From positions 1-33,352 of the forward strand of contig NZ_BCTX01000059.1 of the NCBI RefSeq assembly GCF_001590985.1: a stretch of DNA of 33,352 nucleotides, given 5' to 3'. The position numbers and the translations under genes are program-made. This document shows positions 6,835 through 15,075 of the stretch, in pieces. Source of the DNA: Novosphingobium naphthalenivorans NBRC 102051. GTDB taxonomy: Bacteria > Pseudomonadota > Alphaproteobacteria > Sphingomonadales > Sphingomonadaceae. Each line of letters begins with the position of its first letter. Positions within the stretch are counted from its first letter, which is position 1. The notes beneath the pieces are model-generated. The model was not told the origin of the DNA, made no database searches, and saw only the letters and a program-made list of their open reading frames with translations.

Positions 6835-9528
6835 ATGAAGGGTGTTTCCGCAAATCCCGCCGTGCGTTCAGCCGGCGGCGCATTCGAAGCAGCGCGTGCG
6901 CGCAACGGACTGTTGCTGGGCGCGGCGCTTGCCGCGCTGGTCTGGGCGCCGCAGGCGATGGCGCAGGACAATCCCGCGCCGGCCAGCGGTGTCTTCGCCG
7001 ACGAAATCATCGTCACGGCGACCAAGCGCGAGCAGACGCTGCAGGACGTGCCGGTTGCCGTCACGGTCACGACCGGCAAGACGATCGAGGAAGCGCAGAT
7101 CCGCGATCTCAAGGATCTGCAATCGGTCGTGCCCTCGCTGCGGGTGAACCAGCTGCAGTCCAGCGCGAATACCAATTTCTACATCCGCGGTTTCGGCAAC
7201 GGCGCCAACAATGCCGGGATCGAGCCTTCGGTCGGCCTGTTCATCGACGGCGTGTACCGCTCGCGCTCGGCCTCGATGATTGCCGACTTCCCGGACGTGG
7301 AGCGCATCGAAGTGCTGCGCGGGCCGCAGTCCACGCTGTTCGGCAAGAATGCGTCCGCGGGCGTGATCTCGATCGTGACGAAGAAGCCGCAGTTCACGTT
7401 CGGCGGCAATGCCGAGGCGACTTACGGCAATTACAACGCGGTCACGCTGAAAGGCATGGTGACGGGGCCGGTCAGCGACACGATCGCGGTGAGCCTTGCA
7501 GGCGGCCTCAACAAGCGTGACGGCACCGTCAGGGATCTGGCCACGGGCGAGCGGACCAACGACCGTGACCGCTGGTTCGCGCGCGGCCAGATGCTGTTCG
7601 ACAATCACGACGGGCTCGAAGTCCGCCTGATCGGCGATTACGGCAAGATCGACGAGAACTGCTGCGCTGTCGTGAACTTGCGCCAGGCGCTGCCGACCAT
7701 GGCGATCTTTGCGCTGGGCGGGGCGGTGAACCAGCCGTCGCAGAAGTACGACAACATAGCCTATTACAACTTCGAGAGCACCAACAAGATCAAGAACTGG
7801 GGCTTTTCGGGGCAGATCGACTATGATCTGGGCGGCACCAAGCTGACCTCGATCACGGCCTATCGCCGCACCGATGCGCTGACCAATCAGGACTCCGACT
7901 TCTCCAGCGCGGACCTGCTCGGCCGCAACTGGCAGGACCTCAGGATCAAGACCTTCACGCAGGAACTGCGCGCCAACTTCGATCTGGGCGACAAGCTGCA
8001 CGGCCTGGTGGGCGCCTACTATTTCAACGAGAAGATCGACCAGAACAACGAAGTGTACTGGGGCAGCGATGCGCGGACTTATGCCGATCTTCTGGTGCAG
8101 TCGCTGACCGGCGGGGCGAACAATATCGGCCACCTCAACAGCGGCGATCTCGAACTGATTCTGGGTAATCTGGAAGGCAATCCGGCCAAGTATGTCGGCC
8201 AGTTCTTCGAGGCGGGCACCGGACTGACCGAAGCCTATGCGGTCAAGAACGAGGCATGGTCGGTGTTCGGCCAGCTCGATTTCGAAGTGGCGCCGGGCCT
8301 GACGGTGACGGGCGGCATCAACTACACGCACGACAAGAAGCGCTACGCCACCAATACCACCTCGAACGACACGTTTGCCGCCGTCGATCTGGTGGCGGAC
8401 GGCCAGACCGCGATTTTCGCGCAGGGGCTGGCGAACCTCGGCGTCAATCCGTCGGATCCGGCGGCGGTCTATGCCTTTGCCACCAACCCGGCGACAGCGC
8501 CTTACTATCAGGCGGTCGTGAACTATGCTGCGGCCAATGCCACCAACCCGGAGGTCAATTCGCTGCTCGCGCTGCAGCCGCTGCAGTATTTTCCGCCGTT
8601 CATGAACGTGCCCAACGCAGTCGAGAACGGCAGGATCAGCGACGGCAACGTGAGCTACACCGCGCGCGTGGCCTGGGACGTGAGCCCGGCGATCAATCTC
8701 TATGCAGCCTTCGCGACCGGCTACAAGGCGGCCTCGATCAACCTCTCGCGCGACAGCCGGCCGACCCCGGCGGACCTTGTCGAACTGCGGGCGCAGGGGC
8801 TGGCCGTGACCAACCTGACCTCGGGCAGCCGCTATGCCAACCCTGAGAACTCGACCGTCTACGAGGCGGGGCTCAAGGCCAACTGGGGGCTGGTTTCGGC
8901 GAACGTCGCGGTGTTCAAGCAGATCATCAAGGACTTCCAGTCGAACATCTTCACCGGCTCGGGCTTCTTCCTTGCCAATGCCGGCAAGCAGTCCGCCTTC
9001 GGCATCGAGTTCGAAGGTTCGGCCAAGCCGGTCGATCCGCTGACGCTGACGCTGTCGATGACCTATCTCGATGCCAAGTACGACAAGTTCCTGCTGTCGG
9101 CTTTCGGCGATCTGTCGGGCACGCGTCCGGCCGGGGCCTCGCCGCTGTCGGTGACGTTCGGGGGCGAATGGGTGCAGAAGATGGGCAATGGCGACCGGAT
9201 CATCCTGCGCGGCGATTATCACTATGAAATGCCCTTCAAGCTGGTCGAGGGGCTGCCGGGTCTCGTGACTTACGATGCCGCGGGCAATGTCGCCGATGTC
9301 AGTGCCGCACTCGCCGCCGCGCGCGAGTTCAAGCAGGACATCAACGATGTGAACGCCTCGCTGACTTATGCGATGGCGAACGGTATCGAACTGTCGGTCT
9401 GGGGGCGCAATCTGCTCAACGACCGCACGATCCTCCAGATTTTCGACAGCCCGGCCCAGCCGGGATCGATCTCGGGTTATCCTAACCAGCCGCGCACTTA
9501 TGGCGTGGCGGCGCGCTACCGGTTCTAA
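6835..9528 (+). CDS. TonB-dependent outer-membrane receptor
   Basis: An 897-residue ligand-gated outer-membrane channel that imports a scarce substrate using TonB/ExbBD energy. A long signal sequence ends APQAMA before QDNPAPA. The TonB box is about EIIVTATKREQ (residues 58-68). The plug domain contains VERIEVLRGPQSTLFGKNASAGVISIVTKKP (about residues 154-184), the hallmark of these receptors. A large barrel follows and ends with the C-terminal aromatic signature ARYRF. Sphingomonads carry dozens of such receptors; this one resembles the iron-complex/catecholate-like group in sequence style, but the substrate cannot be told. It is a single gene. The ribosome site GGGACGGGG lies just before the ATG. 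Confidence 0.95.
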   Translation: MKGVSANPAVRSAGGAFEAARARNGLLLGAALAALVWAPQAMAQDNPAPASGVFADEIIVTATKREQTLQDVPVAVTVTTGKTIEEAQIRDLKDLQSVVPSLRVNQLQSSANTNFYIRGFGNGANNAGIEPSVGLFIDGVYRSRSASMIADFPDVERIEVLRGPQSTLFGKNASAGVISIVTKKPQFTFGGNAEATYGNYNAVTLKGMVTGPVSDTIAVSLAGGLNKRDGTVRDLATGERTNDRDRWFARGQMLFDNHDGLEVRLIGDYGKIDENCCAVVNLRQALPTMAIFALGGAVNQPSQKYDNIAYYNFESTNKIKNWGFSGQIDYDLGGTKLTSITAYRRTDALTNQDSDFSSADLLGRNWQDLRIKTFTQELRANFDLGDKLHGLVGAYYFNEKIDQNNEVYWGSDARTYADLLVQSLTGGANNIGHLNSGDLELILGNLEGNPAKYVGQFFEAGTGLTEAYAVKNEAWSVFGQLDFEVAPGLTVTGGINYTHDKKRYATNTTSNDTFAAVDLVADGQTAIFAQGLANLGVNPSDPAAVYAFATNPATAPYYQAVVNYAAANATNPEVNSLLALQPLQYFPPFMNVPNAVENGRISDGNVSYTARVAWDVSPAINLYAAFATGYKAASINLSRDSRPTPADLVELRAQGLAVTNLTSGSRYANPENSTVYEAGLKANWGLVSANVAVFKQIIKDFQSNIFTGSGFFLANAGKQSAFGIEFEGSAKPVDPLTLTLSMTYLDAKYDKFLLSAFGDLSGTRPAGASPLSVTFGGEWVQKMGNGDRIILRGDYHYEMPFKLVEGLPGLVTYDAAGNVADVSAALAAAREFKQDINDVNASLTYAMANGIELSVWGRNLLNDRTILQIFDSPAQPGSISGYPNQPRTYGVAARYRF

Positions 9529-9697
9529 CGGCGGAGCGCGACACGCGAACCCTGGTGGCCGGAGAAGCGCCGGGGAACGCATACTGCACAAGGGGTGCGC
9601 GGTCGGGGGGCTGCGTGCCCCTTTTTCTTGCCCGCATGATGTAAAGCGGTTAGCCCATCATGAAGCACCCCGCGGGCTGGACAGGACAGGCTCAATC

Positions 9698-10153
9698 ATG
9701 CTCGAACACATGATATTGCCGTTCTACCGTTATACCGATTTTCATGGGCGCTCCCGGCGCAAGGAATTCTGGTCTTTCGCTGTATTGAACGTCTTGGTGA
9801 TGGCGATTCTTGTCAGCCTGGCCTTTTCGACGGGCTTTTCCCACCGGGCGCTGATCCAGCACGCCGAATTCGCCGGCTCGCTCGGTATCGCGACGATCGC
9901 CTTCTTCGCGATCCTCGGCATGTACAGCCTCGCCACACTGGTCCCGAGCGTGGCCGTGAATGTGCGCCGCCTGCATGACCGGGACATGAGCGGGTGGTGG
10001 TGCCTGGCCTTCGTGGTGCTGGGCATGGTCCCAGTTATCGGCTGGGTCGCGAGCATTTTCTATCTCGTGATGATGGTCCTGCCGGGAACGCCGGGCGCGA
10101 ACCGCTTCGGGGAGGATCCCCGCGATCCGGCCGGTTCGCAGATGTTCGTGTGA
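9698..10153 (+). CDS. DUF805 family membrane protein
   Basis: A 151-residue inner-membrane protein of the DUF805 family, function unknown. The N terminus has the family pattern: an amphipathic start followed by YRYTDFHGRSRRKEFWSFAVLN. Four hydrophobic segments follow, with the conserved NVRRLHDRDMSGWW loop at about residues 90-103 and the C-terminal PGTPGANRFGEDP motif. The ATG at 9698 is chosen because it gives the family's usual start. A longer in-frame extension upstream overlaps the receptor gene and is not credible. Confidence 0.9.
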   Translation: MLEHMILPFYRYTDFHGRSRRKEFWSFAVLNVLVMAILVSLAFSTGFSHRALIQHAEFAGSLGIATIAFFAILGMYSLATLVPSVAVNVRRLHDRDMSGWWCLAFVVLGMVPVIGWVASIFYLVMMVLPGTPGANRFGEDPRDPAGSQMFV

Positions 10154-10190
10154 TATCGCGTTCGCTGATTGGAACTCATGGCCCCTGGCA

Positions 10191-10226
10191 TCGTCATTGC
10201 TTCGCCCTGCGGGTTCGCAATGACGA
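10191..10226. repeat. Palindromic intergenic repeat
   Basis: Ten-base inverted arms TCGTCATTGC and GCAATGACGA surround a 16-base loop containing TTCGCCCTGCGGG. Sequences of the form CGTCATTGCG...GAAGCAATGACG are widespread intergenic repeats in alphaproteobacteria. It lies between the DUF805 and RDD genes and could act as a terminator for the former, though no T-run is present. The rest of 10154-10367 shows nothing else. Confidence 0.6.
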
Positions 10227-10367
10227 AAAGGAGAAGAGTCGTCACCGGCAGACTTTGCTCTGACGCGATCGCGGCGGCTTGCCGTTCGCGTTTGATGAAG
10301 TATTGTTCCGGATATTCGAACACTTGGCGGCGCGCATCTTCGCGCCGGGCATGAACAGGGGAAAATC

Positions 10368-10853
10368 ATGCAGCCCTACGGCGGATTCTGGTGGCGGGTA
10401 ATCGCCTATTTTATCGATACCATCATTTTGCAGATCGGCCTTGGTTTCATCTCGGCAGTATTCGGTATTGGTATTGGCATCAGCACCAGCATGATGATGG
10501 ACCCCAACCAGAGTATGGTGGCGCCATCAATGCTACTGACAACCGTCGGTCTCAGCTTCGTGATGACCTGGCTCTATTTTGCATTGATGGAAAGCTCGCC
10601 GATGCAAGCGACGGTGGGCAAGCTGGCCGTGGGCCTTGTTGTCACAGATCTGAACTGCAACCGCATCAGCTTCGCGCGCGCCACAGGCCGCTATTTCGCC
10701 AAGATCTTGTCGAGCCTTATCCTTCTGATCGGCTATATCATGGTCGCTTTCACCGAGCGCAAGCAGGGCCTGCATGACCTGCTCGCCGGAACGCTGGTGT
10801 GGAAGACCCGCGATCCGCGTTCGCTGGTCGCGCACGAGGACGTGTTCCGCTGA
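10368..10853 (+). CDS. RDD family membrane protein
   Basis: A 161-residue inner-membrane protein of the RDD family. It starts GGFWWRVIAYFIDTII, matching the family's conserved R-x-x-A-x-x-I-D segment near residue 10. The second helix pair is followed by SPMQATVGKLAVGLVVTD, and the last conserved motif is FTERKQGLHDLLAGTLVWK. The ATG has an AGGGG ribosome site. The stop abuts the stop of the convergent permease gene, with no space between them. Function unknown; some RDD proteins are proposed ion exchangers. Confidence 0.92.
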   Translation: MQPYGGFWWRVIAYFIDTIILQIGLGFISAVFGIGIGISTSMMMDPNQSMVAPSMLLTTVGLSFVMTWLYFALMESSPMQATVGKLAVGLVVTDLNCNRISFARATGRYFAKILSSLILLIGYIMVAFTERKQGLHDLLAGTLVWKTRDPRSLVAHEDVFR

Positions 10854-13373
10854 TTACAATTCCCTGAGCGCCTGGGCCGGCTTCGCCCGCAACAGCGGGA
10901 GCGAGCCGCCCAGCGCGAAGGCCAGAACCAGCACCAGACCCGCGCCGAGCACCATGAGCACGCGCGGCCAGTCGGGCAGCCAGTCGAATTCGAAGAGCTT
11001 GACCATGATCGCCCAGGCGAGCGCGCTGCCTGCGGCAAGGGCTACGGCGGCGAGAACGAGCGCGAGCAGGCCGTATTCGGCGATCTGCAGCAGGAGCAAT
11101 TGCCGGCGGCTGGCGCCCAGCACGCGCAGGATCACATTGTCGTAAGTCCGGCTCGCGCGCGCGGCGGCAATGGCGCCCAGCAGCACGGCCAGCCCGGCCA
11201 GCACCGCGACCGAGGAGGCGGCCAGGATCGCCACCGACATCTGGTCCAGCAGGGCGCGGGCATCGCGCAGCAGCCCGCCGGTCTCGATCACCGAACTGGA
11301 CGGAAAGGCGCGGGCCAGCTTGGGCAGCAGCCCTGCGGCGGGCACGCCGGGCGGCACTTCGATAGTCGCGGCCAGATGGTGCGGGGCATCGGCCAGCGCA
11401 TTGGGCGAGAAGACCAGCACGAAGTTGAAGCCCATCGTGTCCCAGTCGATCCGGCGCAGCGCGGCGATCCGCGCGGTCCGCTCGACGCCGAGTACGCCGA
11501 CCGTCACGTAGTCGCCCACTTTCAGGCCCACGGCATCGGCGAATTTCTCGTCGAGCGAGACGAGCGGTTCGCCCCGGTACATTTCAGGCCACCACTTCCC
11601 GGACACGACCGAACTGCCTTCGGGCACGCCAACCGAATAAGTAAGCCCGCGCTCGCCGCGCAGGGCCCAGGCGCCGTCGGGCAGGTCGTCGCCCAGGCTG
11701 GCGACGCGGGTCATGTGATCCTTCGGCCCATAGGCCAGGATCTTGCCGCGCAAGTTCGGCACGATCTTCGTCACCGCGCCGGGCACGGTTTGCTCGACCA
11801 TGTCGCGGAACGCGGCGGCGCCGTCCTGCGGCACGTCGAGCACGAAGAAATCGGGCGCGCGGGCGGGCACGGTCTTGCGGATATTGGCATCGAGGCTGGT
11901 CTGCACCGCGGCGATCAGCACAAAGGCGGAGAGCCCGAAGCCTAGCGCAGTCACCAGCGCGCCGGTCTGGGCGCCGGGGCGGTGGAGGTTCGCCAGCCCG
12001 GCGCGCAGCATCGGATCGGCCGGGCGCGGCAGGCGCGCGGCAAGCGTGCGGATGGCGAGCCCCACCAGCGCGAGCAGCCCGAGCATGACAGCGGCGCCCG
12101 CGAGGAATCCGGCCGTCACCATCGGCTGCGCGGCATTGGCAAAGGCCAGCGCGATGATCGCGGCGAGCCCCAGCCCGACCGGCAGCGCCAGCGCCTTGCG
12201 GTCCGCTGCCAGCGGCGCGACGCGGGCGCGCATCAGCGCCATCGCCGGAAAGCTGCGCGCGCGCACCAGCGGCGGCGCGGCAAAGACCAGGGCCACCAGC
12301 AGGCCATAAGCCGCCGTTGTCGCCAGCGCCCATGGCGAGACCGTGAAGCCGGCGCTCACCGGCAGCAGCGTGCCCAAGGCACTGGCCAGCAGCGGCGTGA
12401 TCAGCACGCCTGCCAGCAGGCCCGCAAGGCTTCCCGCCAGCGCCGCCGCACCGACTTGCAGGATATAGATCCGCGCGATGTCCCCGCTGGTGGCGCCCAG
12501 CACCTTGAGCGTGGCGATCGAATTGCGCCGCGCCTCCAGATAGGACGATACGCCTCCGCCGATCCCGATTCCGGCGATCACCAGCGCGGCGAGACCTACC
12601 AGCACCAGAAACTCGCCCATGCGGCTGACGAAGCGCTCGGTGGAAGGGGTGGCCTTGTTGCGCGTGCGGATCTGGAATCCGGCATCGGGAAAGCGGGCTT
12701 CGAGCCGCTTGGCCACGGCATCCGGATCAGCATTGCCCTTGAATTTCACCCGCACCGCGCTGCGGTACATCGCGCCCGGTGCCGTCAGTCCGGCTTGCTG
12801 GGGCAGGCCCAGCGGGACAATCGCGGTATCGCCCAGTGCGAAGCCTTCGCCCAGCTGTTCGGGATCGGTCCTGATGATCCCGCCGGCGGTAACGGGCTGT
12901 CCGCCGATCTTGAACGTATCACCGGGCTTGATGCCAAGCCGGGCGGCGGTCCCTTGCGCGATCCACACCGTGCCTTCAGGAGGTGCGCCCACGCTGCGTC
13001 CGTCGGTCAGCTCCAGCCGGCCATAGAGCGGCCAGTCGCCGGCCACGGCCTTGAGCGCGACCGGGGCGGTGAGATCGCCCTTGCTCGCAATCGCCTGCAT
13101 CCGAAAGCCCGGCGAGACTTCGCCCAGCGGCCGGATCGCGGCCAGCTCAGCCTCGGTCAGCCCGCGCTGCCAGACGCGCAGTTCGATGTCGCCGCCCAGG
13201 ATCTGCCGTCCGCGCGAACCCAGCTCGCGTTCGATCGAGCCGGTCAGCGTGCCGATCGCCGCAATCGCGCCGACGCCGAGGAACAGGCAGACCAGCAGCA
13301 GTCGCAGCCCCCGGAACCGCGCCGAAAGATCGCGCCGGGCAATCGTCCAGGCGGTGCGCCAGGGGAGAGTCAC
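10854..13373 (-). CDS. ABC transporter permease, FtsX/MacB-like (YbbP type)
   Basis: An 839-residue permease with two FtsX-like domains. After the N-terminal membrane helix (about residues 20-45) comes a large periplasmic region. Three membrane helices follow near residues 255-370, then further helices, a second periplasmic domain, and a final three-helix FtsX unit ending LLRAKPAQALREL. This layout and length fit YbbP. With the ATPase at 13515-14255 and the esterase next to it, the locus matches the tesA-ybbA-ybbP arrangement of proteobacteria. Such transporters are thought to extract or release lipophilic substrates from the membrane; the substrate is unknown. A repeat element of about 130 bases separates it from its ATPase. 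Confidence 0.9.
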   Translation of the reverse strand: MTLPWRTAWTIARRDLSARFRGLRLLLVCLFLGVGAIAAIGTLTGSIERELGSRGRQILGGDIELRVWQRGLTEAELAAIRPLGEVSPGFRMQAIASKGDLTAPVALKAVAGDWPLYGRLELTDGRSVGAPPEGTVWIAQGTAARLGIKPGDTFKIGGQPVTAGGIIRTDPEQLGEGFALGDTAIVPLGLPQQAGLTAPGAMYRSAVRVKFKGNADPDAVAKRLEARFPDAGFQIRTRNKATPSTERFVSRMGEFLVLVGLAALVIAGIGIGGGVSSYLEARRNSIATLKVLGATSGDIARIYILQVGAAALAGSLAGLLAGVLITPLLASALGTLLPVSAGFTVSPWALATTAAYGLLVALVFAAPPLVRARSFPAMALMRARVAPLAADRKALALPVGLGLAAIIALAFANAAQPMVTAGFLAGAAVMLGLLALVGLAIRTLAARLPRPADPMLRAGLANLHRPGAQTGALVTALGFGLSAFVLIAAVQTSLDANIRKTVPARAPDFFVLDVPQDGAAAFRDMVEQTVPGAVTKIVPNLRGKILAYGPKDHMTRVASLGDDLPDGAWALRGERGLTYSVGVPEGSSVVSGKWWPEMYRGEPLVSLDEKFADAVGLKVGDYVTVGVLGVERTARIAALRRIDWDTMGFNFVLVFSPNALADAPHHLAATIEVPPGVPAAGLLPKLARAFPSSSVIETGGLLRDARALLDQMSVAILAASSVAVLAGLAVLLGAIAAARASRTYDNVILRVLGASRRQLLLLQIAEYGLLALVLAAVALAAGSALAWAIMVKLFEFDWLPDWPRVLMVLGAGLVLVLAFALGGSLPLLRAKPAQALREL

Positions 13374-13380
13374 GCAGCTG

Positions 13381-13512
13381 TCCTCCCCGGCACGGGGAGG
13401 GGGACCATGCGCAGCATGGTGGAGGGGAGTCTCGTCCAGGCGGAACCTTGCGTGAGGGCGCGAATCCCCTCCACCACCCTTCGGGCGGTCCCCCTCCCCG
13501 TGCCGGGGAGGA
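13381..13512. repeat. Long inverted repeat between permease and ATPase genes
   Basis: Perfect 26-bp arms at 13381-13406 and 13487-13512 (starting TCCTCCCCGGCACGGGG) face each other across 80 bases. Each arm continues into GC-rich sub-palindromes (ACCATGCGCAGCATGGT on the left, ACCCTTCGGGCGGT on the right) and a GGAGGGG/CCCCTCC block. These look like two inverted copies of one repeat family. It fills nearly all of the gap between the two genes of one transporter. Confidence 0.75.
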
Positions 13513-13514
13513 CA

Positions 13515-14255
13515 TTACGCACCGCTGACACACGCACCATTGTCACTCGCGATCCTGCCGTCCGCCAGCGACACCACGCGTTCGCACTGGCGCGCGAGAT
13601 GTTCGTCGTGGGTGATGATCAGCAAGGTCGCCCCGGCCTCGGCGCGGCGGGCGAAGAGCAGTTCGATGACTGCCGCGCCCGTCTTCGCATCGAGATTGCC
13701 GGTCGGCTCGTCGGCAAAGACCAGCGAGGGGCGCGGGGCAAGGGCGCGGGCAATCGCCACGCGCTGCTGCTCGCCGCCGGAAAGCTGGGAGGGATAGTGC
13801 GTCAGCCGGTGGCCGAGGCCAACCGCCGCCAGCTCCGCCTCGGCCCGCTCGCGCGCCTGCGCCATGCCGGCGAGTTCGAGCGGCGTCGCCACGTTTTCCA
13901 GCGCGGTCATCGTCGGCAGCAGGTGGAAGGCCTGCAGCACCACGCCGATGCGGCCGCGCCGGGCGCGGGCCAGGGCGTCCTCGTCCATCCCGGCAAAGTC
14001 CTGCCCTGCCACCGAAAGCGTGCCCGATGTCGCGCGTTCGAGGCCGGAGAGCACCGACATCAGCGAGCTCTTGCCCGAGCCCGAAGGCCCCAGCAGCGCC
14101 AGCGTCTGGCCCTGCGGCACGGCAAGGTCGATGCCTTTGAGGATTTCGACCGCGCTGCCGCCGCTGCCCAGCGTGAGGCGCAAGTCGCGGGCAAGGACGG
14201 CATGTTCGGGGGGCTGGGAAAGGCGTGTCACTCCCTCCATATTGGGTGGCAACAC
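13515..14255 (-). CDS. ABC transporter ATP-binding protein (YbbA/LolD type)
   Basis: A nucleotide-binding subunit of about 246 residues for the adjacent FtsX-type permease. Counting from a GTG start at 14255, Walker A GPSGSGKS is at residues 56-63. The signature LSGGEQQRVA, Walker B LVFADEP and H-loop ITHDEH are all intact. The GTG has an AGGA sequence five bases upstream; an ATG at 14240 is the alternative start. The N terminus is close to, and divergent from, the esterase gene. The assignment to YbbA rather than LolD rests on the neighbouring permease and esterase. Confidence 0.93.
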   Translation of the reverse strand: MLPPNMEGVTRLSQPPEHAVLARDLRLTLGSGGSAVEILKGIDLAVPQGQTLALLGPSGSGKSSLMSVLSGLERATSGTLSVAGQDFAGMDEDALARARRGRIGVVLQAFHLLPTMTALENVATPLELAGMAQARERAEAELAAVGLGHRLTHYPSQLSGGEQQRVAIARALAPRPSLVFADEPTGNLDAKTGAAVIELLFARRAEAGATLLIITHDEHLARQCERVVSLADGRIASDNGACVSGA

Positions 14256-14277
14256 GCGGTCCTACAAGGAGATTCCA

Positions 14278-15024
14278 TTGCGTCTTGCCCGCCTTGCGCT
14301 GCTGGCGCTGCCCGTTCTGGCCCTGACCGCCTGCGAAAAGGCGGCGCCGCCCCCGCCGGAACAGACCGAAAGCGCGCTCGATGCGCCGCCCGCGATCCCG
14401 GTCATGGGGCCGGAGCGGCCGATCCTCGCCTTCGGGGATTCGCTGCTCGCGGGCTATGGGCTGAACGACGGCGAATCCTACCCCGCGCGGCTGGAGCAGG
14501 CGCTGCGCGCGCGCGGCGTCAATGCGCGGATCACGAATGCGGGCGTCTCCGGCGATACCACGGCGGCCGGGCTGGAACGGCTCGACTTCACGCTGGGGAG
14601 CCAGACGGAAAAGCCCGAACTGGTCATCATCAGCCTGGGCGGCAACGACATGCTGCGCGGCCTGCCGCCCGAACAGACGCGCCAGAACCTCGATGCGATC
14701 CTGAAGAAGCTGTCGGACGAGCATATCAGGGCGATGCTGCTGGGTATGCTGGCCGCGCCCAATCTGGGCAAGGACTATGCGGCCAAGTTCAACCCGATCT
14801 ATCCGCAGCTCGCGCAGAAATACGGCGCGGTGCTGGTGCCCTTCTTCCTGCAGCCGGTGATCGACAAGCCGGATCTGGTGCAGCAGGACCATATGCACCC
14901 GACAGCCATCGGGGTGGACGCGATCGTTTCGGCGACGGTGGACGATGTGGCGGATGCGCTGCCGAAACGTGATGATGGCGCGGCACCACCCCCAACCCCC
15001 TCCTCTAAAGAGGAGGGGGCTTAG
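14278..15024 (+). CDS. Lipoprotein SGNH esterase, TesA-like (arylesterase / lysophospholipase)
   Basis: A 248-residue serine esterase of the GDSL/SGNH family acting on acyl esters or thioesters. The start is a TTG at 14278 with an excellent AAGGAG ribosome site. It encodes a lipoprotein signal MRLARLALLALPVLALTAC with Cys19. The catalytic block I is AFGDSLLAGYGLN with Ser55, block III is SLGGNDML, and block V is DHMH carrying the catalytic Asp and His. E. coli TesA has an ordinary signal peptide, so membrane anchoring is a variation. The last residues, PPPTPSSKEEGA, are encoded by a repeat element and match the RecF tail. Confidence 0.92.
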   Translation: MRLARLALLALPVLALTACEKAAPPPPEQTESALDAPPAIPVMGPERPILAFGDSLLAGYGLNDGESYPARLEQALRARGVNARITNAGVSGDTTAAGLERLDFTLGSQTEKPELVIISLGGNDMLRGLPPEQTRQNLDAILKKLSDEHIRAMLLGMLAAPNLGKDYAAKFNPIYPQLAQKYGAVLVPFFLQPVIDKPDLVQQDHMHPTAIGVDAIVSATVDDVADALPKRDDGAAPPPTPSSKEEGA

Positions 15025-15075
15025 GATCGCGCTATGGTGCCCCCTCCTCTTTAGAGGAGGGGGTTGGGGGTGGTG
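14984..15075. repeat. 37-bp perfect inverted repeat spanning two gene ends
   Basis: The arms at 14984-15020 and 15039-15075 are perfect reverse complements separated by 18 bases. Each arm itself contains the palindrome CCCCTCCTCT/AGAGGAGGGG. The arms code for the C termini of the esterase (plus strand) and RecF (minus strand), giving both the tail PPPTPSSKEEGA. As RNA it would form a strong bidirectional hairpin and probably terminates both genes. Confidence 0.85.

Noticed and set aside
6868..9591. 907-codon open frame on the minus strand opposite the TonB-dependent receptor
   Set aside because: It is the mirror of a clear receptor gene in high-GC DNA where stop codons are rare. Its translation is Arg/His/Asp-rich with no domain.
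11982..14972. 996-codon plus-strand frame across the permease, repeat, ATPase and part of the esterase
   Set aside because: It is antisense to two recognised ABC genes and reads through a repeat element. The translation is Arg/Gln/His-rich and unlike any protein; it is a high-GC shadow frame.
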